Shown here: in pieces, positions 32,151-41,489 of the stretch
Numbering within the stretch: the first letter of the stretch is position 1
Layout: the number at the start of each line of letters is the position of its first letter
Assembly (NCBI RefSeq): GCF_014779765.1
Contig: NZ_JACXZA010000003.1
Coordinates: 806,001-870,000, forward strand
Direction of reading: 5' to 3'
DNA: 64,000 bases
From: Paenibacillus terricola
GTDB lineage: Bacteria; Bacillota; Bacilli; Paenibacillales; Paenibacillaceae
Made by a program: the position numbers and the translations under genes
The notes under the pieces: generated by a model
The model's input: only the letters and a program-made list of their open reading frames with translations
The model's database searches: none
What the model was told of the DNA's origin: nothing

Positions 32151-34181
32151 ATGCGCACTATCCTATCCATCTATATAACTGACGTGAAGAGCATGCTTAA
32201 GTCACGCAGACTGACCATGCTGGTCATCGCGCTCATGCTGCTGCCTTCCGCATATGCTTGGATTAATATTAAGGCCGTGTGGGATCCGTACAGCAATACG
32301 ACTGGTATCCCTGTCGCCATCGTCAATGAGGATACAGGCGCGCAAGTCGAAGGCAAGACGATCAATGTCGGGGAGGAAACGGTCAATGGACTGAAGGCCA
32401 ATCCGAAGCTGGGCTGGGTGTTCGTCGACCGAGCGGAGGCGGAGCGCGGAGTCCATTACGGCGATTATTATGCCTATCTCATTATTCCAAGCGACTTCTC
32501 TTCGAAGCTGACAAGCATACTAGAGGCGGAACCTCAGCAGCCGACGATTACATACGCGATTAACGAAAAAGTGAATGCACTAGCGCCGAAGATTACCGGT
32601 TCAGGCGCGGCTGGCGTAACGGACCAGATCAGCAAGTCGTTCACGCAGACGGTCGGAGACGCTGTGCTTACCGCCTTCCATACAGCCGGAATCGAGCTAA
32701 AGAAAGAGCTGCCGACGATTCATAAAGTGGAGAATGGCATCCTCGAATTAGAAAAAGCGCTGCCTCAGATCGAAGCAATTGGCCAAGGCGCGATTGCATT
32801 AGAGGCTAAGCTGCCTGCGATCAAGCAGAAGGTTAACAAAGTCATTGCGCTTCAGCAGCATATTCCAGACCTCAACAAAGCTGGCGATGCGATTGTGAAG
32901 CTGGAGTCGGAATTACCGAAGATCAAGACAGCAATGGACAACATTACTGCCCTGCGGGATAAAGTGAACAGCCTTCAAGGCATTCCGACAGCTATATCCG
33001 ACATGGAGAACCGCCTGACAATTATCGATGCTAATCTAAGAAAGGCGCTTGAAGAGGCAGAGAAGACGGTCGCAGAAGCGAATACGGAGGGCACGGTCGT
33101 AGGGAATCCTGCGATTGCGGGAGAACTGCAGAGGCTGACACAGCTCTTAGATGAGCTTGCGACACTTCGCACCATTCTGAAGGAAACGCGAACCGGCTTA
33201 AAGCTCAAATTGGATGAGGCGCTGACCGTCATGGATAAGCTTAACACCGACTGGCCATCGATTGAGCAGCGCGTGCATAAAGCGGCCAACTTCGTCCGCA
33301 ATGATCTGCCCGGCGTGGAGGCCGATATCAAGACAGCCACCACCCTGTTGCAGGAGAAAATGCCTGCCATGGAGGAGGCGATCCATAAGGCAGCTGATCT
33401 AGCCCGGAACGACCTTCCTGGATTCGAGCAGAAGGTTCGAGAAGCCGCTAACAAGATTCGCACCTTGCAGGGAAGCGCCGACTTGAACGAACTCATCAGC
33501 TATCTGATGCATGATCCGTCGAAGGGCAGCCGATTTCTCGCCGACCCTGTTCATCTGGAAACCGTGCGCATTTTCCCGATCGAGAATTATGGTACGGCAA
33601 TGACGCCGCTCTATACGATGCTGGCGTTATGGGTTGGCGGTACGATTCTCATTACGGCACTCCCCGTTAACGTACGCAATCCCGATCACAAATTCAAGAG
33701 CTATCAGGTTTACTTCGGACGGCTGCTCACATTCTTATCGGTTGGCCTCGGGCAGGCAATCATTGCAACACTCGGTGTGCTGTTCCTGCTGCATGTGCAC
33801 GCTGCCAACAAGCTGTGGTTCGTATTAACCGGCCTATTCGTCGGCATCGTATTCGTCGTTATCACATACACGCTGCGCTCCATCTTCGGCAACGTAGGCA
33901 GCGGTCTTGCCATGCTGTTTCTCGTGCTCCAGATGTCGAGCTCAGGCGTTACGTTCCCTGTCAGCATGACGTCCCGCTTCTTCCAGATCGTTAGCCCATT
34001 CATGCCGTTCACCCATGCGATCATCATGTTACGGGAAACGATCGGCGGCATGATCACGTCCATCATGTGGAAGGAAGCGACGGTTCTGCTATCCTTCATC
34101 GTCCTCTTCTTCGGCCTTGCTATATTGCTCAAACAATCGCTGAGCAAGGATATCGAGTTGAATAGCGAAGAGGAGTTGTAA
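32151..34181 (+). CDS. YhgE/Pip-family membrane protein
   Basis: 676 residues. One N-terminal membrane helix (residues 20-38, M-L-V-I-A-L-M-L-L-P-S-A-Y-A-W) is followed by the YhgE/Pip core (N-T-T-G-I-P-V-A-I-V-N-E-D-T-G-A), a long extracellular coiled-coil stretch with heptad Leu/Ile/Val and several E-L-P-K/A-I-K repeats (about 170-460), and five or six C-terminal ABC-2-like helices from residue 485. Relatives include phage-infection proteins (Pip, YueB) and RND-like exporters of unknown cargo. ATG at 32151 has GGGGG eight bases upstream. No ESX/WXG100 genes are adjacent, so it is not an obvious type VII secretion component. Confidence 0.88.
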   Translation: MRTILSIYITDVKSMLKSRRLTMLVIALMLLPSAYAWINIKAVWDPYSNTTGIPVAIVNEDTGAQVEGKTINVGEETVNGLKANPKLGWVFVDRAEAERGVHYGDYYAYLIIPSDFSSKLTSILEAEPQQPTITYAINEKVNALAPKITGSGAAGVTDQISKSFTQTVGDAVLTAFHTAGIELKKELPTIHKVENGILELEKALPQIEAIGQGAIALEAKLPAIKQKVNKVIALQQHIPDLNKAGDAIVKLESELPKIKTAMDNITALRDKVNSLQGIPTAISDMENRLTIIDANLRKALEEAEKTVAEANTEGTVVGNPAIAGELQRLTQLLDELATLRTILKETRTGLKLKLDEALTVMDKLNTDWPSIEQRVHKAANFVRNDLPGVEADIKTATTLLQEKMPAMEEAIHKAADLARNDLPGFEQKVREAANKIRTLQGSADLNELISYLMHDPSKGSRFLADPVHLETVRIFPIENYGTAMTPLYTMLALWVGGTILITALPVNVRNPDHKFKSYQVYFGRLLTFLSVGLGQAIIATLGVLFLLHVHAANKLWFVLTGLFVGIVFVVITYTLRSIFGNVGSGLAMLFLVLQMSSSGVTFPVSMTSRFFQIVSPFMPFTHAIIMLRETIGGMITSIMWKEATVLLSFIVLFFGLAILLKQSLSKDIELNSEEEL

Positions 34182-34187
34182 GGCTGC

Positions 34188-34232
34188 ACATAGAAAAAGA
34201 GGCTTGGGACCATCATCCCAAGCCTCTTGCTG
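34188..34232. terminator. Bidirectional terminator
   Basis: GAGGCTTGGGA / TCCCAAGCCTC stem between two convergent genes; strong T run on the minus side (TTTTTCT), weaker on the plus side. Confidence 0.85.
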
Positions 34233-36026
34233 CTATACAAGCATATCGTGCGTAATCCGCAGCGCATAAGGTTTACCCGCAGTCGTGTCACCTTGGTAAA
34301 TCATGACGACCAGCGATTCCGAAGCGCGGTCGATCTCGCCATCCTCCAAGTACCGCGCCAGATCGAACGGCACTCGGTCGATCACCGCATGCTTCTGCAG
34401 CTCCTTGTCGGCGAAGCCTAGCGATGCGAATCCGCCGGATACTTCCTCCGGACGCTCGGTGAGACGCTTCATCCAACTGCTCCACTCCGCCTTGTCCATC
34501 GCGAAGTCCCACCATACCTTGCGCGGCTTGAACTTATGCTGCATGAAGTAGTCCAGCTTCATTAAACCTAGCGTTACGTCCAGATCGAGTCGGCCTTCCG
34601 ATGCCTCTAAGCCACGATCGTTGAGGAACGCCCATAGACGCGAGAACAGATCTTCGAGCTGATGACCGATCCGCTGCCAGCCACGCTCCTCCCAATAATC
34701 GCCGAACGACTGGAAGAAATCGAATGGGGAAGGGAAAACGTGCTCAACGAGATGCAGCAGCGTGTGATCCATTCGGTGCGCATTCCAATACTTCTCCAGC
34801 ACGTCCTCCACTCGCTTGATGCGGACGATGTCCGCGAATGGCAGCAGGTCGTTGCCAAGAATCTCGTATGGCGCGCGGTCCATGTACACATAACCGAATT
34901 TCTCCGCATCAATGCGCATGCCTGTACCGCGAAGCATCTTCAGGAAACCGAGCTGCAGTTCTTCGGGACGAAGCGCGAATACGTCATTAAACGTCTTGCG
35001 GAACGTATCGTAATCCTCATGCGGCAAGCCCGCGATCAAGTCGAGATGCTGGTCGATCTTGCCCGAATCCTTCACCTTCGTCACGGTACGCGTAAGCTTC
35101 GTGAAGTTCTGACGGCGCTTCACCGCTTCGTTCGTCACATCGTTCGTCGATTGGACACCAATCTCGAAACGGAAAACACCTGGAGGCGCATGCTCCGCCA
35201 AATAATCGAGAACTTCCGGACGCATAATGTCCGCTGTAATCTCGAACTGGAATACGCAGCCTTGATGATTCTCGATCAGGAACTTGAACATCTCCAGCGC
35301 ATAGTCGCGCTTAATGTTGAACGTCCGGTCAACGAACTTGATCAGCTTCGCACCCTGGTCGATTAAGAACAGAATATCCGACTTCGTGCGCTCGATATCG
35401 AAATAGCGTACACCGACCTCGATGCTCGACAGACAGAACTGACAGCTGAACGGACAACCGCGGCTCGTCTCGAAATAGACGACGCGATTGCCAAGCGTCG
35501 GCATGTCCTCCTCGAACCGATATGGCGATGGCAGCGTCGCAAGATCAAGCTTCGGCCGGCCTGGATTCACCAATATCTCGCTCACGCCGTTACGAACTTT
35601 GCGGTAAGCAACGCCGAATACGAGATGGAACTTACGAGTTCCCTGCAGCTCTTGCAGCAGGTGATGGAACGTTTCTTCGCCTTCGCCGACAACGATGTGA
35701 TCGACCTGCGGAATGCGCTCCATCCAGAACTCCGTATCGTAGCTTACTTCCGGCCCGCCGAGGACAATCGTTACCTCAGGCATTATTTTGCGCAGCATAT
35801 CGATGACGACAATCGTCTCTTCAATGTTCCAAATATAGCAGGAGAAGCCGACGACGTCTGGACGGCGTGCGAAGAGATCCGACACGATGTTCATCGCCGG
35901 ATCTTTAATTGTATATTCCGCGATGTCGATGTCCGGAAAATCTTTCTCTGCGAACGCCTTCAAACAACGAAGCGCTAGCGAAGTGTGTATATACTTGGCA
36001 TTAAGCGTTGCCAGAACAACTTTCAT
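34233..36026 (-). CDS. B12-binding-domain radical SAM protein (DUF4080-type C-terminus)
   Basis: 597 residues. Residues 1-130 form a cobalamin-binding Rossmann domain (G-F-S-C-Y-I-W-N; V-L-G-G-P-E-V-S near 88; V-V-G-E-G-E-E-T-F). The radical SAM core has C-P-F-S-C-Q-F-C near residue 192 and F-V-D-R-T-F-N near 232. The C-terminal 200 residues resemble DUF4080. Related enzymes methylate or rearrange unactivated carbons, but the substrate of this subgroup is unknown and the D-x-H-x-x-G cobalamin His motif is not evident. ATG at 36026 is the homologous start; AGAGAGG lies 11 bases upstream. Confidence 0.88.
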   Translation of the reverse strand: MKVVLATLNAKYIHTSLALRCLKAFAEKDFPDIDIAEYTIKDPAMNIVSDLFARRPDVVGFSCYIWNIEETIVVIDMLRKIMPEVTIVLGGPEVSYDTEFWMERIPQVDHIVVGEGEETFHHLLQELQGTRKFHLVFGVAYRKVRNGVSEILVNPGRPKLDLATLPSPYRFEEDMPTLGNRVVYFETSRGCPFSCQFCLSSIEVGVRYFDIERTKSDILFLIDQGAKLIKFVDRTFNIKRDYALEMFKFLIENHQGCVFQFEITADIMRPEVLDYLAEHAPPGVFRFEIGVQSTNDVTNEAVKRRQNFTKLTRTVTKVKDSGKIDQHLDLIAGLPHEDYDTFRKTFNDVFALRPEELQLGFLKMLRGTGMRIDAEKFGYVYMDRAPYEILGNDLLPFADIVRIKRVEDVLEKYWNAHRMDHTLLHLVEHVFPSPFDFFQSFGDYWEERGWQRIGHQLEDLFSRLWAFLNDRGLEASEGRLDLDVTLGLMKLDYFMQHKFKPRKVWWDFAMDKAEWSSWMKRLTERPEEVSGGFASLGFADKELQKHAVIDRVPFDLARYLEDGEIDRASESLVVMIYQGDTTAGKPYALRITHDMLV

Positions 36027-36260
36027 AGCAGTCAAACCCTCTCTAAACGTTGGCAAATGATTGATCACGCCCTATTGTACCATTTTTCTAGCGCCAAATA
36101 GAACTGAATCCGCGAATTGCCACACTGAGCCGCAAATGTTCCAATGAGCCGACAGCACTGTTCGACAGCTTATCCTTGTCGATTACGCTACGATAGAGAC
36201 AAGCTCTAGGTGCACATCACAGATCGTGTACCGAATATCGCTGAAGGAGGCCTTGCCGTA

Positions 36261-37238
36261 ATGGAACGCGTATGGACGGAGAAAGAGCCGCTGGTGCCGG
36301 AGTGGTATGATCATAAAGACGACAAGAGAGATCAAGCCGATGGAATGCCCAAGCTTACGATGAAACTTCTATATGGAATGATTCAAGAATTAAAACAATG
36401 CAGCGATCGGTTGAGCGCAAGGCTTGATGATTTCGAGCATTATATGATCGAAGTGCAGGCAACGCGCGCGCAGCTGGAAGCTGATGCAGCCCGAACGATC
36501 GCGCGAACGAAAGTTGCTGCCTCGCTTCATGACCGTTCTGCGTTCGCTGAGGCAGCTATGACAGCACCTGGACAAGCCGCTGTCGCAGTCGCTTCTCCTA
36601 TGCATATGCACAATCCAGCCGATACAAGTGACATTCCTGACGATGAATCAACTGAGACCTTTACAGCAATGGAGGACGAACCGCTGACAACTGCCGTCGA
36701 ACCTGAGACGGAAGAGTCCGTTTCGTTAATCGATATGTCTGATGCTGCATCAATAGAGGCGGCAATCGATGATCTTGCAGCTTCTATTGATGCAGTTGAA
36801 GTCATCAGCCACAACTCCGATATCGAAGAGCTGGCTGCAGCCACTATTACGAATGAGCAAGAAGAAGCAGTCGCTATCGACACCATTGATGTTATCGACT
36901 TGATTCCGCTGCACGCGAAACCTAGCAAGCTGGAATCGCAGCCTTCCTATCTCATGTCGCTGGCACAGGAGGTACTTGGGTTCACAAACCCTGACGATGC
37001 CGAAGAAGGACTTGATCCAGGCGAAGGCGCGAACCCGTTCGATCCGGACAGCTTCGCTGCTCATAGCATGGATACAGCCGAAGCACAAGCTGCGTCAGCG
37101 TCATCCCTTCCTGCAGCCGTTCAACATAGCACATCTTCCGCAATGACTTCTCCGTTCTTCACGCCTCGCTCACAACGTCATCCGTCGTCGAAGAAGACGT
37201 TTCTCAGCTTGTTCGGCTTCCGAACACGGATCTCCTAA
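36261..37238 (+). CDS. Acidic, low-complexity protein of unknown function
   Basis: 325 residues. Residues 25-95 form an amphipathic, probably coiled-coil helix (L-T-M-K-L-L-Y-G-M-I-Q-E-L-K-Q-C-S-D-R-L-S-A-R-L-D-D-F). The rest is rich in A, E, D, S, T and I with no obvious domain, ending in the basic-aromatic S-S-K-K-T-F-L-S-L-F-G-F-R-T-R-I-S. No transmembrane segment or signal peptide. GGAGG lies ten bases before the ATG; an in-frame frame extension upstream lacks a ribosome binding site. I do not recognise a family. It stands alone between divergent and convergent neighbours. Confidence 0.65.
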   Translation: MERVWTEKEPLVPEWYDHKDDKRDQADGMPKLTMKLLYGMIQELKQCSDRLSARLDDFEHYMIEVQATRAQLEADAARTIARTKVAASLHDRSAFAEAAMTAPGQAAVAVASPMHMHNPADTSDIPDDESTETFTAMEDEPLTTAVEPETEESVSLIDMSDAASIEAAIDDLAASIDAVEVISHNSDIEELAAATITNEQEEAVAIDTIDVIDLIPLHAKPSKLESQPSYLMSLAQEVLGFTNPDDAEEGLDPGEGANPFDPDSFAAHSMDTAEAQAASASSLPAAVQHSTSSAMTSPFFTPRSQRHPSSKKTFLSLFGFRTRIS

Positions 37239-37273
37239 AATAGCCCCCCTGCCTACCGAACAGACGACACAAG

Positions 37274-37320
37274 AGAACCCTCCGCCAGCGCTTGCCGGCA
37301 GAGGGTTCTTCTCTTTTGGT
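37274..37320. terminator. Bidirectional terminator between the unknown gene and the first PBP
   Basis: GAACCCTC and GAGGGTTC arms with an inner GCC/GGC stem, followed by TTCTCTTTT on the plus strand; on the minus strand it also follows the PBP stop. Confidence 0.7.
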
Positions 37321-37349
37321 TATCATCGATAGGATTGAAGCTTAATCGT

Positions 37350-39494
37350 TTATTCGGCGTTCGCAGTCTTAGTTACAACGGCATCACCTGTCGCTGTCTG
37401 CTCCGTTACTGTCGTCGTCCCAACTGTCGAATTGTTCGAGTAAGTTAGCTTACGAGGCTTACCTGACAACCCGATTTCATCATCGTACGCATCGAAAATG
37501 CGGCGGGCGATCGGCGCCGCGCCTTTGGCACCGAAGCCGCCTTCTGGCACAACGACCGCGACAGCCAGCACCGGATTAACGGCTGGCGCATAAGCGATGA
37601 ACACCGCGTTATCGACGAGTTTGCCTCCGACGGATTGCTGCGATGTACCCGTCTTACTTGCGTACGTGTAGTTAACGCCAGAGAATGCTGCGCTCACGTT
37701 AACGAGCCGCATGCCTTGTTCAACCTCTTCCCAGTACGCTTCCGGGAAGTCGACCGAATTAAGCACTTCCGGCTCAATGCTCTGAACGACATGACCATCG
37801 GAATCGACGATCTTATCGACGAACTGCGGCTTCATCCGCTTGCCGCGGCTGGCCAGCGTCGCTGTGTATTGAGCAAGCTGCAGCACCGTGTAACGCGCCT
37901 GCTGACCGAAGGAAGCACGAATGAGTGCGGACTGCGTACTCGCAGTCTCTGCTTCGTGGTAATACTCGATGATGCCTTCATTCTCGAACGGCAGATCGCT
38001 GCCGGTCTTGATGCCAAGACCGAATTCCTTCATGTAAGCGTCCCATTTGTCGACGCCTTCAATATTCCCATCGTATTTCCGATACATGCGGTCACCGACC
38101 ATCGCCGCCATGAATGGGTTGGACGATTTGCCGATGGCATGCGCCGGGTCGAGCGTACCATAAGCATGTTTCAGAGCGTTTTGGATTGGGACTTCGCTGC
38201 CCTTCTTACCAAAGGTGAACGTACCCGTATCGGGATACGTCGACGTAGTCGTGAACAGTCCCTCATTCAAGCCGACCAGAACGGAGAGCGGCTTCTGTGT
38301 CGAACCCAGCATGACCATCGACGGCGCATGTTTGCCCGCTTCCTTCTCATCCTCGTATGGTGCGAGTACATCGCGAATCGTTCCGTTCTTCAAATAATAT
38401 TCGATGTTATCATAGTCTTCCTGGCTAATGCTGCCGCCAGACCAGACGTTCGTATTGTAATCCGGCATGCTCGCCATTGCGATGACTTTGCCCGTATTGA
38501 CTTCCATTGCAACCGCGTAGCCGGTCTTCGGCTTCTGATTCACCTTCAGAATGTCCGGACTTGTCTTCAGATAAGCAAGATGTCTCGTAATCGCATCTTC
38601 CGTCCGCAGCTGAACATTCTTGTTGATCGTCAGATACAGATCGTCACCCTTCTCAGGGTTCGTAATCGTCGGCGGTCCGATAATCTTACTGAGTGCATTG
38701 ATCGGATAAATCTTCAGCCCGTTCTTGCCGCGAAGCACATCTTGATACATGAGCTCAATGCCGTCCATGCCGACATCCTCTTGATCGAGATACTTCAGCT
38801 TCGGATCGGTCGTATCTTCTTTCTTATCCTTATAGAAATCAAGCCCCTTCGTATTAACGGCGGAATTGAATTTCTTCAGATAACCGACCAACTGAACGGC
38901 AATGGAGCTATTGTCATAATGGCGGACGCTTTCCTCAACGATGTCGATGCCATCGAACAGATCGCGATTTTCCATGAAATACGCAATTTCATCGTTCGTC
39001 AGATCCGTCTTGATCCGGCGAGGCGTTGAGATCGTGTTCTTCTTAAACCCTAGGTCGAGTTGTCGAATGACATCGTCAGCCGTCATCTGCTTGGCAGGGT
39101 TGCCGTATTCAGCGAATATCGAAGCAAGCTGCTCGGCGAACGGACGCATCCGCTCCTCGATAACGGCCTGCTGCTCCTTCGCGGTCGAGCCCTTAGGCAG
39201 CTTCTTCCGAATATCTGGATTGAGCTTGTAGTAGAGCGATTGTGTCGATGTTGAATACGCGATCGGGTAGCCCGTCGAATCAAGAATGTCGCCTCGAATA
39301 GGTGAAATCATCACCTTCTGCGAGCCGATGTTGTTCTCCTCCGCCTTAAGCGAAGGACCCTCCACGAATTGCAGAATGGCAAGCCGTATAATAAGTACGC
39401 TGAACATAAGAAAAACAATAAAAAAGTACGCATTCAACCGGAACGAAAAATGTCGCCGGCTCACAATCTTGCGTTTCTGCGGATCGTCTTGCAT
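37350..39494 (-). CDS. Class B penicillin-binding protein (PBP2-type transpeptidase), copy 1
   Basis: 714 residues. N-terminal cytoplasmic tail and membrane anchor (residues 24-45), PBP dimerisation domain (M-I-S-P-I-R-G-D-I-L-D-S-T-G near 63), and a transpeptidase domain with S-T-Q-K (catalytic Ser near 398), S-S-N near 456 and K-T-G-T near 615, all intact. The enzyme cross-links peptidoglycan outside the membrane. Long-insert class B PBPs of this kind in Bacillales act in rod-shape or sporulation wall synthesis. GAGGAGAAA lies upstream of the ATG. A closely similar paralogue lies 2 kb away, with a serine protease gene between. Confidence 0.94.
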   Translation of the reverse strand: MQDDPQKRKIVSRRHFSFRLNAYFFIVFLMFSVLIIRLAILQFVEGPSLKAEENNIGSQKVMISPIRGDILDSTGYPIAYSTSTQSLYYKLNPDIRKKLPKGSTAKEQQAVIEERMRPFAEQLASIFAEYGNPAKQMTADDVIRQLDLGFKKNTISTPRRIKTDLTNDEIAYFMENRDLFDGIDIVEESVRHYDNSSIAVQLVGYLKKFNSAVNTKGLDFYKDKKEDTTDPKLKYLDQEDVGMDGIELMYQDVLRGKNGLKIYPINALSKIIGPPTITNPEKGDDLYLTINKNVQLRTEDAITRHLAYLKTSPDILKVNQKPKTGYAVAMEVNTGKVIAMASMPDYNTNVWSGGSISQEDYDNIEYYLKNGTIRDVLAPYEDEKEAGKHAPSMVMLGSTQKPLSVLVGLNEGLFTTTSTYPDTGTFTFGKKGSEVPIQNALKHAYGTLDPAHAIGKSSNPFMAAMVGDRMYRKYDGNIEGVDKWDAYMKEFGLGIKTGSDLPFENEGIIEYYHEAETASTQSALIRASFGQQARYTVLQLAQYTATLASRGKRMKPQFVDKIVDSDGHVVQSIEPEVLNSVDFPEAYWEEVEQGMRLVNVSAAFSGVNYTYASKTGTSQQSVGGKLVDNAVFIAYAPAVNPVLAVAVVVPEGGFGAKGAAPIARRIFDAYDDEIGLSGKPRKLTYSNNSTVGTTTVTEQTATGDAVVTKTANAE

Positions 39495-39692
39495 GTGTTT
39501 TCAGTTTCTCCTCCTTGTTCGAATGGACGGCCCGGCCGTATCAAACTCTCCTTACCTATTCGCGCTTGTGGCCCAGTATGTTTCTCCGCACCCAAATACA
39601 ACCATATACCATTACCCTAAGAAACGATAAATCTAACCCTGTTTCTACCATTCGAGACCAAATTAACTTTAAATATTGAATTCCTCTCCGAA

Positions 39693-39737
39693 TAACAAAA
39701 AACGCCCTTTGCCAGCGCATGCAGGCAAAAGGCGTTC
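39693..39737 (-). terminator. Terminator after the serine protease gene
   Basis: AACGCCTTTTGCC / GGCAAAGGGCGTT stem followed by TTTTTTG on the minus strand. It separates the protease from the downstream PBP. Confidence 0.88.
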
Positions 39738-39789
39738 TTGTTATACGTAATATTCTTATAAGAATGAGTGCTTTGAATATAGACTGCTT

Positions 39790-41328
39790 CTAGCGCATCT
39801 TCACTACCGCAGTTGTTTTGCCTTGGTAATCCAGAATCGCAAAGTGGAGGCGCCACTTGCCATCGCCGAGCGCCGTCAATTCGCTTGGGGCATAACCTTG
39901 CGGTTCAAAGTCATACACACGATCGTAGTTGATGACAATGCGTACCGTCTCGTCCGGCAGACGTTTGCGAAGCTCATACCCTGTATTATAAGCCCACGAG
40001 CCTATTTGATCTTTCACTTTCTCGCCGTAAAGCGAATAGAAAATCGGATCAATATTCGCTTCGAATACGAGCCAACCCTTCTCATCACGCTTAACTGTCC
40101 AGTTCGTCAACGCTCCGTCGCTCATAGCGGTCGTACTGATCGAGGAGAAGTTCTTGGTCATGAATGAGGCAAGCTGATCCGTCGACAAATCTTTCAACGA
40201 TTCCGGCAGCTTAGACGCAATGAATTTAGGCGTCTGTTCAGGCTTCGAAATATAATCGACAAGCAGATCAAGCACATCGTCGATGGATACAGCAAAGTTA
40301 ATATCCATGTTCACATCGTCGTAACCAAGCGTGTTAATGCCTACAAGTTCACCATATTGGTTGAATAATCCGCCGCCAGAGCTGCCGTGATCGATTGGCG
40401 CGCTGAACTGGATGTATGTAATATCTTTGTCTGCGACTATGTTGCTGACGATACCGTCAGTAGCTGTATTTTGCACGCCGAGCGGGCTACCGATTGCAAC
40501 GACGGGATCCCCTTTTTGAATATCGTACGGGCTTGCAATCGACACAGGATCGATGTTCAGCGCTGTTTTTGTTTTGACGATTACAAGGTCATCCGACTCG
40601 TTGCTTGCAACGACGCCTTCAATCTTAAACGTCCGTCCGTCAACATCATAAGCCTCTGCAGAGGTTGCTTCATACATAACGTGATAGTTCGTCAGGATTT
40701 CGTTCGGACCAACAACGACGCCGCTGCCTTGTCCAAGATCCGTCTCGATCATCACGACTTTCTCATCATTAAGCGCCACGTTCTGAGTTGTCGTAAGGAT
40801 TTGGCTTGCACGTTCCTGCTCCCACTTCTGCTGCTCCCGCTCCATTAACGCTTCTAAAGATGTAATGACGACCTTCTGCTCCGAAGCTTTCCACGCAACT
40901 TCCGCCCCAAAGGCTTCGCCAATGAATCGCAGCGGCACGAAGGTTGTGCCATTAACCAGCTCAGCAGGCGCCGTCAGACTCACGCTCTTCCCGTTGATCG
41001 TAGCTTTCTTGGAGCCTACCTTAAGCGAAATCGTCGTGCTTCCTTTGCGCGAAATAATCGTCTTCGTGCTTGGCTCATACGTCACGCTAGCATCCAGCGC
41101 TTTGAAGATAGCCGACATAGGGACGAACGTTACCCCATTGCGCAAGTACGGGGCTTGTGCAAGTGCAAGCTTCTGGCCGTCAAGGTACACGGCAATTTCC
41201 GATTGAACGGAAGCCGCCTGTTTCGTTGCTGCGTGCGCTGTCTGCGCTCCGCCGCTCGCAAGGGGGACAATTGCAAGCGATGCTGCCAACGTCGTGGCAA
41301 CTACCCATTTCGCAACATGCTGTTTCAC
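39790..41328 (-). CDS. Secreted trypsin-like (HtrA/DegP-type) serine protease with copper-amine-oxidase stalk domain
   Basis: 512 residues. Signal peptide of about 34 residues (basic start, A-S-L-A-I-V-P-L-A-S-G-G, cleavage near A-H-A-A). Residues 45-155 are a copper amine oxidase N-terminal-like stalk domain (V-P-L-R-F-I-G-E-A-F-G), common in Paenibacillus surface proteins. The protease domain has the triad His near 215 (T-N-Y-H-V), Asp near 245 (S-D-D-L-V-I-V) and Ser near 316 (H-G-S-S-G-G-G). No PDZ domain is visible; the C-terminal 120 residues are of unknown fold. It lies between two PBP paralogues and may act in wall-protein turnover (inference). Confidence 0.92.
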   Translation of the reverse strand: MKQHVAKWVVATTLAASLAIVPLASGGAQTAHAATKQAASVQSEIAVYLDGQKLALAQAPYLRNGVTFVPMSAIFKALDASVTYEPSTKTIISRKGSTTISLKVGSKKATINGKSVSLTAPAELVNGTTFVPLRFIGEAFGAEVAWKASEQKVVITSLEALMEREQQKWEQERASQILTTTQNVALNDEKVVMIETDLGQGSGVVVGPNEILTNYHVMYEATSAEAYDVDGRTFKIEGVVASNESDDLVIVKTKTALNIDPVSIASPYDIQKGDPVVAIGSPLGVQNTATDGIVSNIVADKDITYIQFSAPIDHGSSGGGLFNQYGELVGINTLGYDDVNMDINFAVSIDDVLDLLVDYISKPEQTPKFIASKLPESLKDLSTDQLASFMTKNFSSISTTAMSDGALTNWTVKRDEKGWLVFEANIDPIFYSLYGEKVKDQIGSWAYNTGYELRKRLPDETVRIVINYDRVYDFEPQGYAPSELTALGDGKWRLHFAILDYQGKTTAVVKMR

Positions 41329-41424
41329 TAATTCGTTCCTCCAGCTCTCCTATTAATCTATTAAGACTAAGACTATCCTATCATTCCAATAATCGCATTG
41401 TCCATTAAAGCAAACTGAAAATAA

Positions 41425-41476
41425 ATAGGAGCCCTCCCTAACCGCCCTGATAGGGACAGTCGGAAGAGCTCCGGTT
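41425..41476 (-). terminator. Probable terminator after PBP copy 2
   Basis: GGAGCTCTTCC pairs imperfectly with GGGAGGGCTCC and is followed by TATTTATTTTC on the minus strand. Confidence 0.55.
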
Positions 41477-41489
41477 GATTCGTATTTCA

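Noticed and set aside
32151-34181. Type VII secretion locus
   Set aside because: YhgE/Pip protein is YueB-like in layout, but no WXG100, EssC or EsaB genes lie nearby.
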